DNA of 64,000 nucleotides from Bacillus sp. (in: firmicutes) (GCA_031180405.1 JAPSLU010000002.1:1-64000), one strand, 5' to 3'. Numbered from the stretch's first letter, positions 23,364-33,986 are shown. The notes: generated by a model from the sequence alone, not told the origin. Made by a program: numbers and translations.

Positions 23364-24230
23364 TCAGTAGTCATACACGAGATCACCTATTTTAGACTCT
23401 GTTAATTTATTTGCAAAAAAAGCATGCAAAAGTTCATTTTCGTCCAATTCAAATACCTTTATACCATTTCTCTCAACAATAATTAGATGCTTACACCCTC
23501 GTTGAAATTGTAACAGAACATCATAGACCAGCTCAGATTCCTCGACCACAATTGGTTTAATCCGATTGATAGGATTTTGTTTACCATAATACCTCGCCAT
23601 TAAAAATCTCATGCAACTGTACATTCTATTTTTATGCTCATGATAGAGACTGTAAATAAGAAAGCTAGTGATGATCCACATATTTAAATGGGTAGGAGAT
23701 AAAAAGAGAATAGCTGATACGTAAATGCATAAAAAGATAATCGACGTCACCATCATATAGGAATGAGCTTTTTGATATGACCAATGATTTGAAAATAAAA
23801 TAAATATTAATTTGCCCCCATCAAGTGGCCAAACAGGCAGTAAGTTAAACAGGAGAATCGAAACGTTGTAAAACGTGAACATATGATAATCAGAGGTGGT
23901 CATAATATGACTAGCATGTAGGAGAAAAACAGCCCCCTGTATCCATAGATGCTGAAGAGGTCCTGCCAAAATAACTATACACTCTTCCTTCAACGAGCGA
24001 TTACCATGTTCATCGACTTCTGCAACACCTCCAAACGGAAGGAGCATGATTGATTTTATCCTCCAAGAAAAAAAATGAGCGCTAAATGCATGGCCCATTT
24101 CATGTACAAAAATAATGATCATTAAAAAGAACAGTTGTTTAAAGTTAGCAGTTACAACGCTTATTGTAATCATGACCCATAACAAAGGATGTATATGAAT
24201 TTTTTGGAGAAGTGTTAGGTATCTATTCAA
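23364..24230 (-). CDS. spoIVFB: Sporulation intramembrane metalloprotease SpoIVFB
   Basis: HEMGH zinc motif, NLLPVWPLDGGK. Confidence 0.93.
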   Translation of the reverse strand: MNRYLTLLQKIHIHPLLWVMITISVVTANFKQLFFLMIIIFVHEMGHAFSAHFFSWRIKSIMLLPFGGVAEVDEHGNRSLKEECIVILAGPLQHLWIQGAVFLLHASHIMTTSDYHMFTFYNVSILLFNLLPVWPLDGGKLIFILFSNHWSYQKAHSYMMVTSIIFLCIYVSAILFLSPTHLNMWIITSFLIYSLYHEHKNRMYSCMRFLMARYYGKQNPINRIKPIVVEESELVYDVLLQFQRGCKHLIIVERNGIKVFELDENELLHAFFANKLTESKIGDLVYDY

Positions 24231-25038
24231 ATTGTATCACCTGTATTGGGTCAATAAAGGAATCACCCTTTTTAATGGCAAAATAATAAGTACCTTTTTG
24301 ATTATCGGATAGCTTTATTTTGCCTAACTCTTTCCCTTTTTCAACAAAATCATAGAGTGGAACATCAATTTTATCTAAGTTCCCGTACCATGATTTAGTA
24401 CCATCAGAATGTTGAAGGACAATTGTTAGACCCGTGTCTTCCTTTTCGCCAGCTTCGATGATGATCCCCTCGTTCATAGCTTCAACAGAAGGTCTATTGG
24501 TTTCAACCATAATGCCCTGGCCATTATCTTTGAACGATTCTAACACCTTTCCAGAAGCTGGGACTGCAAGTTCAGCAACCTGTGTGTCACTTTCTGTTTC
24601 TTTACTATCAGATGAATTTGTATTAAATAAGGCTAACGGCTCACCAAATTGATCTCGATACCACTTAGATACAGTAGCAAACTGAAACTCTTCTTCAAGT
24701 GAATAATGAACAGCCTTTTTTGCTTGGTCAAACATAGGGGAACCGTTTTTAAATACAATTGCTGATAATAAGACTAAGACAGCTGAAAATAAAATTTTAA
24801 ACATAAAGACCTCTGTACGAAAGAGTGGGTGAGCACCATTGTTTTTTCCCGGCCCACCTTCATAGGTTGGAGGTGAATATACACCACCATATCGTTCCTC
24901 ATCACTTATAAATAATGATGTTCTCTTTGATTTTTCTTCGCCATTACCACTTGGTAAACCGCGTTCTCGCTTTCGTTTAGCTATTCTTTTCCTTACTTCA
25001 TCCGCTCGATGACTCATCCCCATCCATCCTTTTGGCAA
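24223..25038 (-). CDS. spoIVFA: SpoIVFA-like regulator of SpoIVFB (M23-like domain)
   Basis: Overlaps spoIVFB start; TM plus peptidase-M23-like C-terminus (HSDGTKSWYGNLDKIDV). Confidence 0.88.
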   Translation of the reverse strand: MPKGWMGMSHRADEVRKRIAKRKRERGLPSGNGEEKSKRTSLFISDEERYGGVYSPPTYEGGPGKNNGAHPLFRTEVFMFKILFSAVLVLLSAIVFKNGSPMFDQAKKAVHYSLEEEFQFATVSKWYRDQFGEPLALFNTNSSDSKETESDTQVAELAVPASGKVLESFKDNGQGIMVETNRPSVEAMNEGIIIEAGEKEDTGLTIVLQHSDGTKSWYGNLDKIDVPLYDFVEKGKELGKIKLSDNQKGTYYFAIKKGDSFIDPIQVIQFE

Positions 25039-25086
25039 GTTTGTACAAGTATATGTCTTGTCCAGAAGGGATATGAATGTTTTCTT

Positions 25087-25264
25087 TAGAAAAAGCTGGT
25101 TTCAACTTTGTTGCTTTAAACTAAATCAGGTTGGTTGATTTATCCTCCAGGATGCAGCACCTTCCCGCAGCTTTTACAGGAATCTCACATACCATCTCAA
25201 CCTAATCAGTTTTATTCAAAGAACATCTTCTATAACAACAAATTATAGAAAAGAGCCTTAGAAA
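25087..25264. repeat. Family-A composite MITE-like element with degenerate inner palindrome (minD-spoIVFA intergenic)
   Basis: Left AAAAGCTGGTTTCAACTTTGTTGCTTTAAA and right ATAACAACAAATTATAGAAAAGAGCCTTAG match the ends at 18.0 and 7.6 kb; inner 25118-25213 forms a long stem. Confidence 0.65.
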
Positions 25265-25269
25265 AAGAA

Positions 25270-25332
25270 AAAAGACTAGTATCTCATCTAACCAACCTGA
25301 TTGGTTTTAGATATTGAAACTAGTCATTCTGA
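25270..25332 (-). terminator. Intrinsic terminator downstream of minD
   Basis: GACTAGT...ATCTAAAACCAATCAGGTTGGTTAGAT...ACTAGTC followed by TTTTTTCTTTTT on the minus strand. Confidence 0.8.
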
Positions 25333-25359
25333 TTTTACTATAAAACTATCAATCTAACT

Positions 25360-26163
25360 CTAAACGCGCACACCAAAGAATTTCTTTAATTTGACCAACA
25401 TACCTTTATTTGGTTCTTCTAGAGATTGTAATGGAACAGATTCACCTAAGATACGACGTGCAATATTCCGATATGCTATTGCAGCACGGTTGTTTGGATC
25501 CATTGCAATTGGTTCACCATTGTTTGATGCTTTGATAACATCATCATCATCAGCTACAATCCCAATAAGATCAATCGATAAATGAGTGACAATCTCATCG
25601 ACATCTAGCATGTCCCCATTTTTCACTAGGTGATTTCGGATACGATTTATGACTAGCTTTGGTGGTTCAATTTCTTCTTGTTCTAACAAACCAATAATTC
25701 GGTCTGCATCCCGAACAGCAGATATTTCAGGTGTTGTGACAACAATCGCTTTATCTGCTCCCGCTACTGCATTTTTATATCCCTGTTCAATTCCAGCTGG
25801 ACAGTCAATTACGATATAATCATAATCTTGTTTTAATTCATTAATTAGCTTTTTCATTTGTTCTGGTTTAACAGCAGTTTTATCACTTGTTTGTGCTGCT
25901 GGTAATAAGTACAGTAAATCTTCAAATCGTTTATCTTTTACAAGAGCTTGATGTATTTTACAACGTCCTTCTATCACATCAACCAAGTCATAGATAATTC
26001 TGTTTTCAAGTCCCATTACGACATCCAGGTTTCGAAGACCGATGTCTGTATCTACTAGACAAACACGTTTGCCTAATATAGCTAAAGCTGTCCCAATATT
26101 TGCTGACGTCGTTGTTTTCCCAACGCCACCTTTACCTGAGGTAATGACAATTGCTTCACCCAT
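25360..26163 (-). CDS. minD: Septum site-determining protein MinD
   Basis: Deviant Walker A SGKGGVGKTTTSAN, C-terminal amphipathic helix. Confidence 0.98.
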   Translation of the reverse strand: MGEAIVITSGKGGVGKTTTSANIGTALAILGKRVCLVDTDIGLRNLDVVMGLENRIIYDLVDVIEGRCKIHQALVKDKRFEDLLYLLPAAQTSDKTAVKPEQMKKLINELKQDYDYIVIDCPAGIEQGYKNAVAGADKAIVVTTPEISAVRDADRIIGLLEQEEIEPPKLVINRIRNHLVKNGDMLDVDEIVTHLSIDLIGIVADDDDVIKASNNGEPIAMDPNNRAAIAYRNIARRILGESVPLQSLEEPNKGMLVKLKKFFGVRV

Positions 26164-26165
26164 TG

Positions 26166-26858
26166 TTAGATTCCTCCCTCAAACCTTGTTAAATTTGGTC
26201 GTAGATGAGTAAGATGCTGTAATCTTTCAATTACCATTTCTTCATCTTCATTTATATAAGCACATTCCATTTCACTACCCTCATTTGGGATATGATCTGG
26301 AGCTCGATTGATAATATCACCAATTCTAAGCTGTGAGGGCTTCATTATCGAAGCAGCAATAACAGCATGTTGGTTTCCATCAACACCTGCGTGAGCAATC
26401 CCCTTTAACGCTCCTAGTATGAAAATATTTCCTGCGGCACTAACAGTTCCACCAGGATTTACATCACCAATTAGAAGTAAGTCGCCCTTAACCTTTAAAA
26501 TCTGTCCTGAGCGGACAATCTTTGCAACTGAAACAACCTCTGTTTCCCTTTTTAATCTTAGGGCCTCATCCTTAGTCATCACATTGCTTTCAATTGATTC
26601 AACTAAAAGATTACGCTTTTGTTTGATAACTGATTCTAGTTTTTCTCGCTGATTCGTATTAACAAAACGGTTTCCAACCTTAACATTTACTCCAATAACA
26701 GGACCAGTTTGTTGTACATACTGCTTTAATGACAGCATTTCTTCTAGTTCTTGGAGCAATTGGTCAAAAGAACATGAATCATCGAGATGCAACGTTAAGC
26801 CATCTTTCGTGCCTTTTATCGTAACATATTGTTGTTTTTGGACCTTCATGACGTTCAC
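26166..26858 (-). CDS. minC: Septum site-determining protein MinC
   Basis: C-terminal beta-helix GDVNPGGTVSAAGNIFILGALKG; adjacent to minD. Confidence 0.96.
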   Translation of the reverse strand: MNVMKVQKQQYVTIKGTKDGLTLHLDDSCSFDQLLQELEEMLSLKQYVQQTGPVIGVNVKVGNRFVNTNQREKLESVIKQKRNLLVESIESNVMTKDEALRLKRETEVVSVAKIVRSGQILKVKGDLLLIGDVNPGGTVSAAGNIFILGALKGIAHAGVDGNQHAVIAASIMKPSQLRIGDIINRAPDHIPNEGSEMECAYINEDEEMVIERLQHLTHLRPNLTRFEGGI

Positions 26859-26932
26859 CTCAACGATTTTACTATTCGACAGAACTGCCCTAAATCCTTT
26901 TTTTACGTGATAATAAAGTCATAGTTTTTAAA

Positions 26933-27469
26933 TTACTGTTTGAATGATCCATCTTCAGATTCAGCAATTTTTAATTTTGTTAAAAACGACTTCAATGGAA
27001 AAATAAATAACATTGCGAAAACCAGGTTAATGGCAAGTGTAGATAGCAACCTTTGTGTTGTAAATAAGTATAACGACATATTTGTCGTTCCGATCAAATA
27101 ATTTATACCGTATACATAAAACTCAAGTATAGCGATTGCGAGAATTGAAAGGAAAATAACGATAAATATTTGTCCATGTAGTACCTTCATCGCTTTTGAA
27201 ATAAGATACGCCAGAAACCCATAGGCAAATAAATAAATACCGATTACTTCAATATAGACAACATCATGTAGAAACCCAAAAATTAAACCAAATAACATTC
27301 CTTGTGTCCGGTTTAAATAAACGGTTATAAAAATGACAAGAATCAAGACAAATCTAGGTATATATACATAATCTTCTCCTAAAAAAGGAACATGCACAAG
27401 ATGTGCGAAGGAACTTTCACTAATAAATGCAAATAAAACAAGAAAAGGAAGAATGAAACGCCTCAACAT
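26933..27469 (-). CDS. mreD: Rod shape-determining protein MreD
   Basis: Small polytopic protein downstream of mreC. Confidence 0.92.
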   Translation of the reverse strand: MLRRFILPFLVLFAFISESSFAHLVHVPFLGEDYVYIPRFVLILVIFITVYLNRTQGMLFGLIFGFLHDVVYIEVIGIYLFAYGFLAYLISKAMKVLHGQIFIVIFLSILAIAILEFYVYGINYLIGTTNMSLYLFTTQRLLSTLAINLVFAMLFIFPLKSFLTKLKIAESEDGSFKQ

Positions 27470-28404
27470 TATTCCTCCTCTTCCTCTGTCATTGCCTCAA
27501 CTGGGTCCACTGACGGGGCAACACGATCCGCAACCCAAACACGATCAATATCATAAAAGTTAGCAGCTGGTTTTATATAAGCCATTTGTTCTAAACCATA
27601 CGAATCTGGCTCTACTTCCATGATTTCTCCAATCACAATTCCACCTGGAAAAACGCCACCAGTTCCAGCTGTTATGACTTTTTGACCTTCAACTAGCTTT
27701 ATATCAGATTCAATCCTACGAAGTAAAAGTGCCCCTTTTTCCTCATCATAGCCTTCTATTAATCCCGTTACTTTTTCGTTATTACTATTTTTTTTACTAT
27801 CTTCTTCTTTTCCGTCTTCACTCTCGTTTATTTCCAATGGTTGTACCTCAGCCGATATTCTATTCTTCAAATCTGTGGCACTTAATAACTGAACTGTTGA
27901 TGAGAATTGTGAGGTGGATTTTACTTTCCCAACTAACCCTTGTGCCGTGATAACCGCCATGTTTGGCTCAACGCCATCTTGTTCACCTTTATCAATTGAA
28001 ATATAGTCATACCATCTATCTGGATTTCGTCCAATAACAGCTGAAAAAATAGGATTATATTTTCGTATATCTGAAACTTCTCCAAGTTCAGTTTTTAATT
28101 TTTCATTTTCTACCTTATATTCTTGAAGATCTGCCTCAAGCTGCATATACTCATCAAGTCTACTTTTAAGCAATTCATTTTCTTCATATGTATTTTTAAG
28201 ATCTTTTACATTCCCAAAAAAATTTGTCACATATGTAGCAGGCTTATGAAAAATAGATTGAAAAACACTTACAGTATCTTGCAAGAATTGCTCTGGCCAT
28301 GACAGCTCTCGATTGTCCTTTAACGAAAAACCAATTAATGACACTAAAACAATAACACTAACTAGTAACAAGATAAGGCGTTTATTTAGAAAAAACTGTG
28401 GCAT
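27469..28404 (-). CDS. mreC: Rod shape-determining protein MreC
   Basis: Coiled coil plus VIGRNPDRWYDYISIDKG motif; downstream of mreB. Confidence 0.96.
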   Translation of the reverse strand: MPQFFLNKRLILLLVSVIVLVSLIGFSLKDNRELSWPEQFLQDTVSVFQSIFHKPATYVTNFFGNVKDLKNTYEENELLKSRLDEYMQLEADLQEYKVENEKLKTELGEVSDIRKYNPIFSAVIGRNPDRWYDYISIDKGEQDGVEPNMAVITAQGLVGKVKSTSQFSSTVQLLSATDLKNRISAEVQPLEINESEDGKEEDSKKNSNNEKVTGLIEGYDEEKGALLLRRIESDIKLVEGQKVITAGTGGVFPGGIVIGEIMEVEPDSYGLEQMAYIKPAANFYDIDRVWVADRVAPSVDPVEAMTEEEEE

Positions 28405-28434
28405 ATGAACACCCTCTTATCCAATTTAAAAACA

Positions 28435-28599
28435 CACCGGAAAAGTAATAAGTAGCACAGCACCTCGGTCAGCTCCGACTAGCATAAGACGCAATTGAAT
28501 AGAAGACGTTCTTTGTCTTCAATTCAATTGCGTCTAGACCCTAGAGGAGCCAGGTATCTTACTTTTTCCACAAAAGTAAGACTGCTGGAGCTAGACACC
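28435..28599 (-). repeat. Family-B intergenic hairpin repeat, copy 3 (mreB-mreC intergenic)
   Basis: AATTGAATAGAAGACGTTCTTTGTCTTCAATTCAATT inner hairpin; ends CAAAAGTAAGACTGCTGGAGCTAGACACC. Confidence 0.75.
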
Positions 28600-28693
28600 A
28601 AAACTAAGTACAGAATTTTATACTTCCTGATCTTAGAACAAAGTATCCTTACTTACATGTTACCGGTGTTTCACTATTATTGCGAACCTTTTG

Positions 28694-29788
28694 TTAACGA
28701 CTGTCTCTTGCTTTATTTTTAAATAAATGAATATGCTCTAATGCTTTACCTGTACCAATCGCAACACAATCCAGTGGATCTTCTGCAATTAATACTGGCA
28801 TATTTGTTTCTTCTCCAATGACTTTATCTAAGTTGCGGAGTAATGCTCCTCCACCCGTTAAAACAATTCCACGATCCATTATGTCTGCTGCAAGTTCTGG
28901 AGGTGTTTTTTCTAACGTATTTTTAACCGTATCTACAATTGTGTAAACTGTATCTTTTAACGCCTCAGCAATTTCTGCCGCTGTGATTTCAATTGTTTTT
29001 GGCAAGCCTGTAAGAAGGTCGCGACCTCTAATATCCATATTTTCCACACCATCAGGTGAACCCGCAGAACCAATTTCAACTTTAATGGCTTCGGATGTTC
29101 GATCACCAATCATTAAGTTATAGGTCTTTCTAATGTATGTAATGATGGCTTCGTCCATCTCATCACCCGCAACGCGAATCGACTGACTAGTTACAATTCC
29201 GCCAAGGGATATAATTGCTACTTCAGTTGTACCTCCACCAATATCAACCACCATACTTCCTGTTGGTTCCCATACTGGTAGATTTGCACCAATTGCTGCT
29301 GCGAAGGGCTCTTCAATCGTATATGCATCACGGGCACCAGCTTGTCTTGTCGCGTCAATAACAGCTCTTTCCTCAACCGCTGTTATACCTGATGGAACAC
29401 AAACCATCACATAAGGCTTTCTTGAAAAAACACCTTTCGTTTTCGTTGCCTGCTTAATATAATATTTCATCATTGTAGCCGTTGTTTCATAATCCGCAAT
29501 AACTCCATCTTTCATAGGTCTTAATGCGACAACATTTCCCGGTGTACGACCGATCATGTTTTTGGCATCATTCCCAACTGCCACAATCTGCTTTGTATCT
29601 GTTTGTAAAGCCACAACTGATGGCTCACGAACAACAATTCCTTTTCCTTTCACAAACACAAGTGTGTTTGCCGTCCCTAAATCTATCCCAAGGTCTCTTG
29701 TACCAATACCGAACATAGGGTGTATCTTCCTTTCCGAAACGAAATATACTTTATTACTTTTATTTTTAGGAAAGTTGACAGAATACAA
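28694..29788 (-). CDS. mreB: Rod shape-determining protein MreB
   Basis: [34 protein letters not shown]; likely start [10 protein letters not shown] downstream of the ORF-track start. Confidence 0.97.
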   Translation of the reverse strand: MYSVNFPKNKSNKVYFVSERKIHPMFGIGTRDLGIDLGTANTLVFVKGKGIVVREPSVVALQTDTKQIVAVGNDAKNMIGRTPGNVVALRPMKDGVIADYETTATMMKYYIKQATKTKGVFSRKPYVMVCVPSGITAVEERAVIDATRQAGARDAYTIEEPFAAAIGANLPVWEPTGSMVVDIGGGTTEVAIISLGGIVTSQSIRVAGDEMDEAIITYIRKTYNLMIGDRTSEAIKVEIGSAGSPDGVENMDIRGRDLLTGLPKTIEITAAEIAEALKDTVYTIVDTVKNTLEKTPPELAADIMDRGIVLTGGGALLRNLDKVIGEETNMPVLIAEDPLDCVAIGTGKALEHIHLFKNKARDSR

Positions 29789-29947
29789 CTTTCTTCTTTA
29801 AGAGGGTAAGCTTGCTTGTCATAACGAACAGTGTCGATTTTACGTTCGTCACTACCTCTTCATTCTTCCATAAAAACGAAGAGTTTTTTTACTTCCCTAA
29901 AAAACTCATAAATCTTATTATATCGTAATTACTCAAAAAAAAAAGTA

Positions 29948-30637
29948 TTAGATATAGCCTTTTTCTTTTAGACTGACATATTTTTGTTCACCGATGATAA
30001 GATGATCCAAAAGTTCTATTCCTAAAACCTTCCCACATTCAGATAGACGTTTAGTCACTTCAATGTCTTCTCTACTTGGTGATGGGTCTCCTGATGGATG
30101 ATTATGTATACAAATTAATGAAGCGGCCGAGCGTTTTAAAGCTTCTTTGTATACCTCTCTCGGGTGAACGATGGATGCATTGAGACTTCCTATAAATACG
30201 GTTTGTTTATGCAGCACTTGATTTTTTGTATTTAAATATAAACAAACAAAATGCTCCTGACTTAAAAAACGCATCTCCTCCATGACATAATCAGCGCCAT
30301 CCTTTGGAGAGCGGATTACAAAACGGTCTTCATATGTCAAGCGGTTCATTCGACGACCTAGCTCAAGGGCAGATAATATTTGAACAGCTTTTGCCATTCC
30401 AATCCCAGAGATCGTCGTAATTTCCTCAACAGAGGCATCGTTTAACAACCTTAAACCTTCAAAATGCTTTAAAAGTTTTTGGGAGAGGTCTAATACTGAT
30501 TCTTTTTTTGTTCCAGTTCGTAATAAAATTGCTAATAATTCTTGATTCGATAGCTTGTCAGCGCCTTCACTCAACAAGCGTTCTCTAGGTCTTTCATCCT
30601 GTGGGAAGTCACGGATTTTAAAGGTTGATGGTTCCAT
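29948..30637 (-). CDS. radC: RadC family JAB-domain protein
   Basis: HNHPSGDPSPSREDIEVTKRL JAMM motif. Confidence 0.96.
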   Translation of the reverse strand: MEPSTFKIRDFPQDERPRERLLSEGADKLSNQELLAILLRTGTKKESVLDLSQKLLKHFEGLRLLNDASVEEITTISGIGMAKAVQILSALELGRRMNRLTYEDRFVIRSPKDGADYVMEEMRFLSQEHFVCLYLNTKNQVLHKQTVFIGSLNASIVHPREVYKEALKRSAASLICIHNHPSGDPSPSREDIEVTKRLSECGKVLGIELLDHLIIGEQKYVSLKEKGYI

Positions 30638-30738
30638 TTATCCTCCTTTGTTCCCTTTCTGCTCAAAACATTTTTTTCTCTATAATATCTTGTTCCTATC
30701 CTACTGTTTTATGCCATATAAGACAGTCTGTTTACATT

Positions 30739-31308
30739 TTACCATTTAAATCCAGAACGAATAAGTTCTCTTTTAGTTCTAGCGATAGGCAAGCCTACAA
30801 CTGTATAATAATCTCCCTTGATTTCTTTCACAAGAAGTGCACCAAAGCCTTGTATACCATAAGCACCTGCTTTATCCATCGGTTCTTTTGTGCTCACATA
30901 TTCTTCAATTTCCTTTTGTGTTAATGGGTAAAATGTCACACTTGTTTTTTCATAAAAGGAATGATATTTCTTGTTGTGAACGATAGACACACCCGTGTAC
31001 ACTTCATGCGTTTTACCGGAAAGCATTGTTAGTATTTCGATAGCCTCTCGTTCGTTCTTCGGCTTTCCTAACATTTTCCCTTCGTAAACGACAAGTGTAT
31101 CAGACCCTAACACATAAGCATCTTGATACGATTTGGCGACATTTTCCGCTTTTTGCTGAGCTAAAGATTGAACCATTTCTGAAGGATGAAGATTTTCATC
31201 AACAACCTCCTCTACCTCACTAACAATTACTTCAAAGGAAAGTTTGAGGAGCTCTAGAAGTTCTTTTCTACGGGGAGAAGCTGAAGCTAAAATGAGGTTT
31301 GTATCCAT
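30739..31308 (-). CDS. maf: Maf family nucleoside triphosphate pyrophosphatase
   Basis: [31 protein letters not shown]. Confidence 0.96.
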   Translation of the reverse strand: MDTNLILASASPRRKELLELLKLSFEVIVSEVEEVVDENLHPSEMVQSLAQQKAENVAKSYQDAYVLGSDTLVVYEGKMLGKPKNEREAIEILTMLSGKTHEVYTGVSIVHNKKYHSFYEKTSVTFYPLTQKEIEEYVSTKEPMDKAGAYGIQGFGALLVKEIKGDYYTVVGLPIARTKRELIRSGFKW

Positions 31309-31429
31309 TTTAAAAACACCCTTTCTTCGTTTCAGATTAGAAGATACTTCTATATCTTACCAAAGGAGTATTTTTTGGACAATTTATCAATTTTTAATTT
31401 TCTGTAGAACAACAGAAAAAATATGTTAA

Positions 31430-31464
31430 GAAACCCTTTCCTCATGAATAGAGTGAAAGGGTTA
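31430..31464 (-). terminator. Intrinsic terminator downstream of spoIIB
   Basis: AACCCTTTC...GAAAGGGTT stem followed by TCTTAAC on the minus strand. Confidence 0.6.
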
Positions 31465-31474
31465 CACGACTTCT

Positions 31475-32530
31475 CTACTTAGATTGTAATAATTGCACAA
31501 CTTCTAGTAATATTTGCTGAGCTTCCCAACCTTGGTTACCCTTTATTTTCGTTGATGCCTCTAAAAGCTTTTCAATTGAAGCTGTTTCTTTTTCAGTACC
31601 TGTTTTTATTGCTTTTAGTTGTTCTTCAACTTCTGTTAATTCATCAGGATTCATTACTTCACCATTAATAACAGAAGCAGATCGTTCAGTTAAAGAAGTA
31701 ATGGAATTTATCCATTGATCAGGTGTTTGTGTCGTTTCAATCGAAAGAGAGAGCTGCTTTCCTCCCCAAAAATCACTGAATTGTTGCTCTTTATATTTTT
31801 CATTCATCGCATTTGTCTGAGTCTTTTCCTTTCCTAATCCAGCTAAAACAGTAAAAGACCCATCTGTTTCAATAACGGCAGAAGCAAAGCCTTTTTGCTG
31901 GATATCAGCTGCAACAGTGTCAGCACCTTCTTTTGCTGAGAAAATTCCTCCCTGTACAGCATAAAGGTTGAGAGTAGCAGCCTGAGTTGCACTTGATGGA
32001 GGTTCCTGAGAATTTTGATCAGGTGTATCAGTTGCTGTTGGTTCTTCTGTGACCACCTCATCGATAGGTGTTGCTGTTGCTGGTAAATCTTCATTTGACA
32101 AAAAGTTTAGCGCTATATATCCAAAGCCCACTCCTAAACCCACAGCTAAGGTGACAACCGTTACGATTTGCTTCATAGGAAACGGAACGACGTTTCGTTT
32201 TCTATTCGTTTTATTTGAATATTGAAATGGTGTGACGTTTTGATTAGAATATATTTTCTTTTTCTTAGTAGAACTTACCACCTTCGGATCTTCTTCAAAG
32301 ATTGGTTCTTCATCAGGTAAAAGCCAAGGAAACTCGTCTTCTTCCTTTTTAGCAGAAGCCATTTCCTTTTCTGCCTTTAGTTTTTCTTCCCATGAAGATA
32401 TCTGGTATTCATTTGTTGACTCTCTTTTTTCTGTTAAAGGACGGTCCTTTCCATTTATTTTAATTTTAACTGTATCTGAGGTCTGCTTGTCCATATGCCT
32501 ACCACCCTTCTTTATTGCACGATCATTCAT
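31475..32530 (-). CDS. spoIIB: SpoIIB-like sporulation protein (TM + SPOR-like domain)
   Basis: Single TM, C-terminal SPOR-like LNLYAVQGGIFSAKEGADTVAADIQQKGFASAV; upstream of maf as in B. subtilis. Confidence 0.8.
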   Translation of the reverse strand: MNDRAIKKGGRHMDKQTSDTVKIKINGKDRPLTEKRESTNEYQISSWEEKLKAEKEMASAKKEEDEFPWLLPDEEPIFEEDPKVVSSTKKKKIYSNQNVTPFQYSNKTNRKRNVVPFPMKQIVTVVTLAVGLGVGFGYIALNFLSNEDLPATATPIDEVVTEEPTATDTPDQNSQEPPSSATQAATLNLYAVQGGIFSAKEGADTVAADIQQKGFASAVIETDGSFTVLAGLGKEKTQTNAMNEKYKEQQFSDFWGGKQLSLSIETTQTPDQWINSITSLTERSASVINGEVMNPDELTEVEEQLKAIKTGTEKETASIEKLLEASTKIKGNQGWEAQQILLEVVQLLQSK

Positions 32531-32645
32531 ATTGATCTAATGCTAACAGAAGGATAAAAAAAAAGAACAAGACATTTGTCGTCTCATCCTTAATACTTTT
32601 CGCCATTTTTTGACAGCATTTACTCATCTTCTTCATCTTCTTCAT

Positions 32646-33401
32646 CTACTTTTCATTAGTAAATGGATTTTCTTTGTCACTTGGTTCAGGTGTGAAAAAG
32701 GGTGGGAGCTGTTCACGAAGTGCTTCTAGATTTGGTAAATAAAAAGTCGAAACAACAACATTGTAAACAAATTGACCATCTTCATTATTTTCTTCTAGTA
32801 GATGAATTACTTCTGGCTTTCCTTCTACTTGGACTGATTCAATTTGTGTCAATCGTTTAGAATTTTCTAATTGTCTAAGAAATTCTTCTAATTCATAATA
32901 GCTAGGAGAGGTAACAGTCAAATCTACCGTTAATTTCTCTAAGCCCTCTGGCATTACTTCTTCCTTTGCCGCTTCAGTGTTTACGTCTCCTCCATCTTCT
33001 TCATCATCCGCATCTAATTCTTCCTCATCTGTCTCAATGAGTTCATTATCTTCTTCCTCTACTGAAACTGTTTCCCCATCTTGAAATGCTAAAGTAGTAA
33101 TCAGACTGTTTGAAATGGTTTCTGCTTTTTCTAAATCTAATAGAAACTGTTCTTCAAACGGACTAACAGGTAATATTTTTTGTAATTCAACAGCTGATAA
33201 TAATGTACCTTCACTACTTCCTTTATTAGACTTCTGTAATGTTTGAATAAACGTGTTTTCCGTTTCTATTTGATTTTGTAAGCTTTGTATTTCCAGCGTT
33301 TTCGGCTGAAGGAGAATTAAATACGAAAAATAAGCGATTAACCCAGAAAAAACAATGATAAGACCAAGGAGGATTGTATGTTTTTTTCTCCATTTAATCA
33401 T
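32646..33401 (-). CDS. pilO: Type IV pilus inner-membrane protein PilO-like
   Basis: N-terminal TM, coiled coil, YELEEFLRQLENSKRLTQIESV ferredoxin-like region; position after pilM-pilN. Confidence 0.8.
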   Translation of the reverse strand: MIKWRKKHTILLGLIIVFSGLIAYFSYLILLQPKTLEIQSLQNQIETENTFIQTLQKSNKGSSEGTLLSAVELQKILPVSPFEEQFLLDLEKAETISNSLITTLAFQDGETVSVEEEDNELIETDEEELDADDEEDGGDVNTEAAKEEVMPEGLEKLTVDLTVTSPSYYELEEFLRQLENSKRLTQIESVQVEGKPEVIHLLEENNEDGQFVYNVVVSTFYLPNLEALREQLPPFFTPEPSDKENPFTNEK

Positions 33402-33979
33402 TGCTCTTCATCCTCCTCTTCAACCGCTTTTAAGGCATTTCGATCAATTTGTAGTTGATATGTTGCAAGATAGCGAGGAACAGCATCTTCCGCGTCTTCA
33501 AGTGGAACTGCTTCTACTGTTAATAACTTCACTTCTGTCATCAACTCTGAACTCTTTAAACGACTTAAATAATACGCCGCTTCTCTAGATGATTCAAATT
33601 GAACAACTAAGTTTAATGATGCATTATTAACATAGTCTAGACTATAAAATAAACCTTTGTCAGGTAGCTTTTTAGTCAATTCCTGTAAGAGTGGAACAAA
33701 ATCCACTGGGAACTCTTCAGACCATTTAATCGCTTCTTCCAATTCGGCAACTGCCTTAGAACTACTTTCTTGACTAGCTTGCTGTTGAAGAACATTTGAT
33801 TGTTGCTGTAGCTGCTGATATGTTTGCTCAAGTTCTGCAAATTGTTGATTTTTCTGTGAGATGAATGTAAATATGGTCGAACATACCCCTGATAAAATAA
33901 TCGCCATAACAAGTACAACGACTAAATTGGTGTAATTTCGTTGTTGTTTTTGTGGGAGTAAATTAATTTCCGCTAACAT
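33398..33979 (-). CDS. pilN: Type IV pilus assembly protein PilN-like
   Basis: INLLPQKQ N-terminal motif followed by TM and coiled coil. Confidence 0.85.
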   Translation of the reverse strand: MLAEINLLPQKQQRNYTNLVVVLVMAIILSGVCSTIFTFISQKNQQFAELEQTYQQLQQQSNVLQQQASQESSSKAVAELEEAIKWSEEFPVDFVPLLQELTKKLPDKGLFYSLDYVNNASLNLVVQFESSREAAYYLSRLKSSELMTEVKLLTVEAVPLEDAEDAVPRYLATYQLQIDRNALKAVEEEDEEQ

Positions 33980-33986
33980 GATTACT

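Noticed and set aside
25118-25213. Novel riboswitch or sRNA upstream of spoIVFA
   Set aside because: The long stem and G-U asymmetry are suggestive, but the flanking arms match two other intergenic repeats in this window and the core resembles their GC-rich palindrome. I therefore call it a repeat first and list RNA function only as a hypothesis.
32521-32647. Possible 40-aa ORF MKKMKKMSKCCQKMAK... (minus strand) between pilO and spoIIB
   Set aside because: No convincing separate RBS, and the segment includes a hairpin plus a run of nine T residues that reads better as a terminator of the pilus operon.
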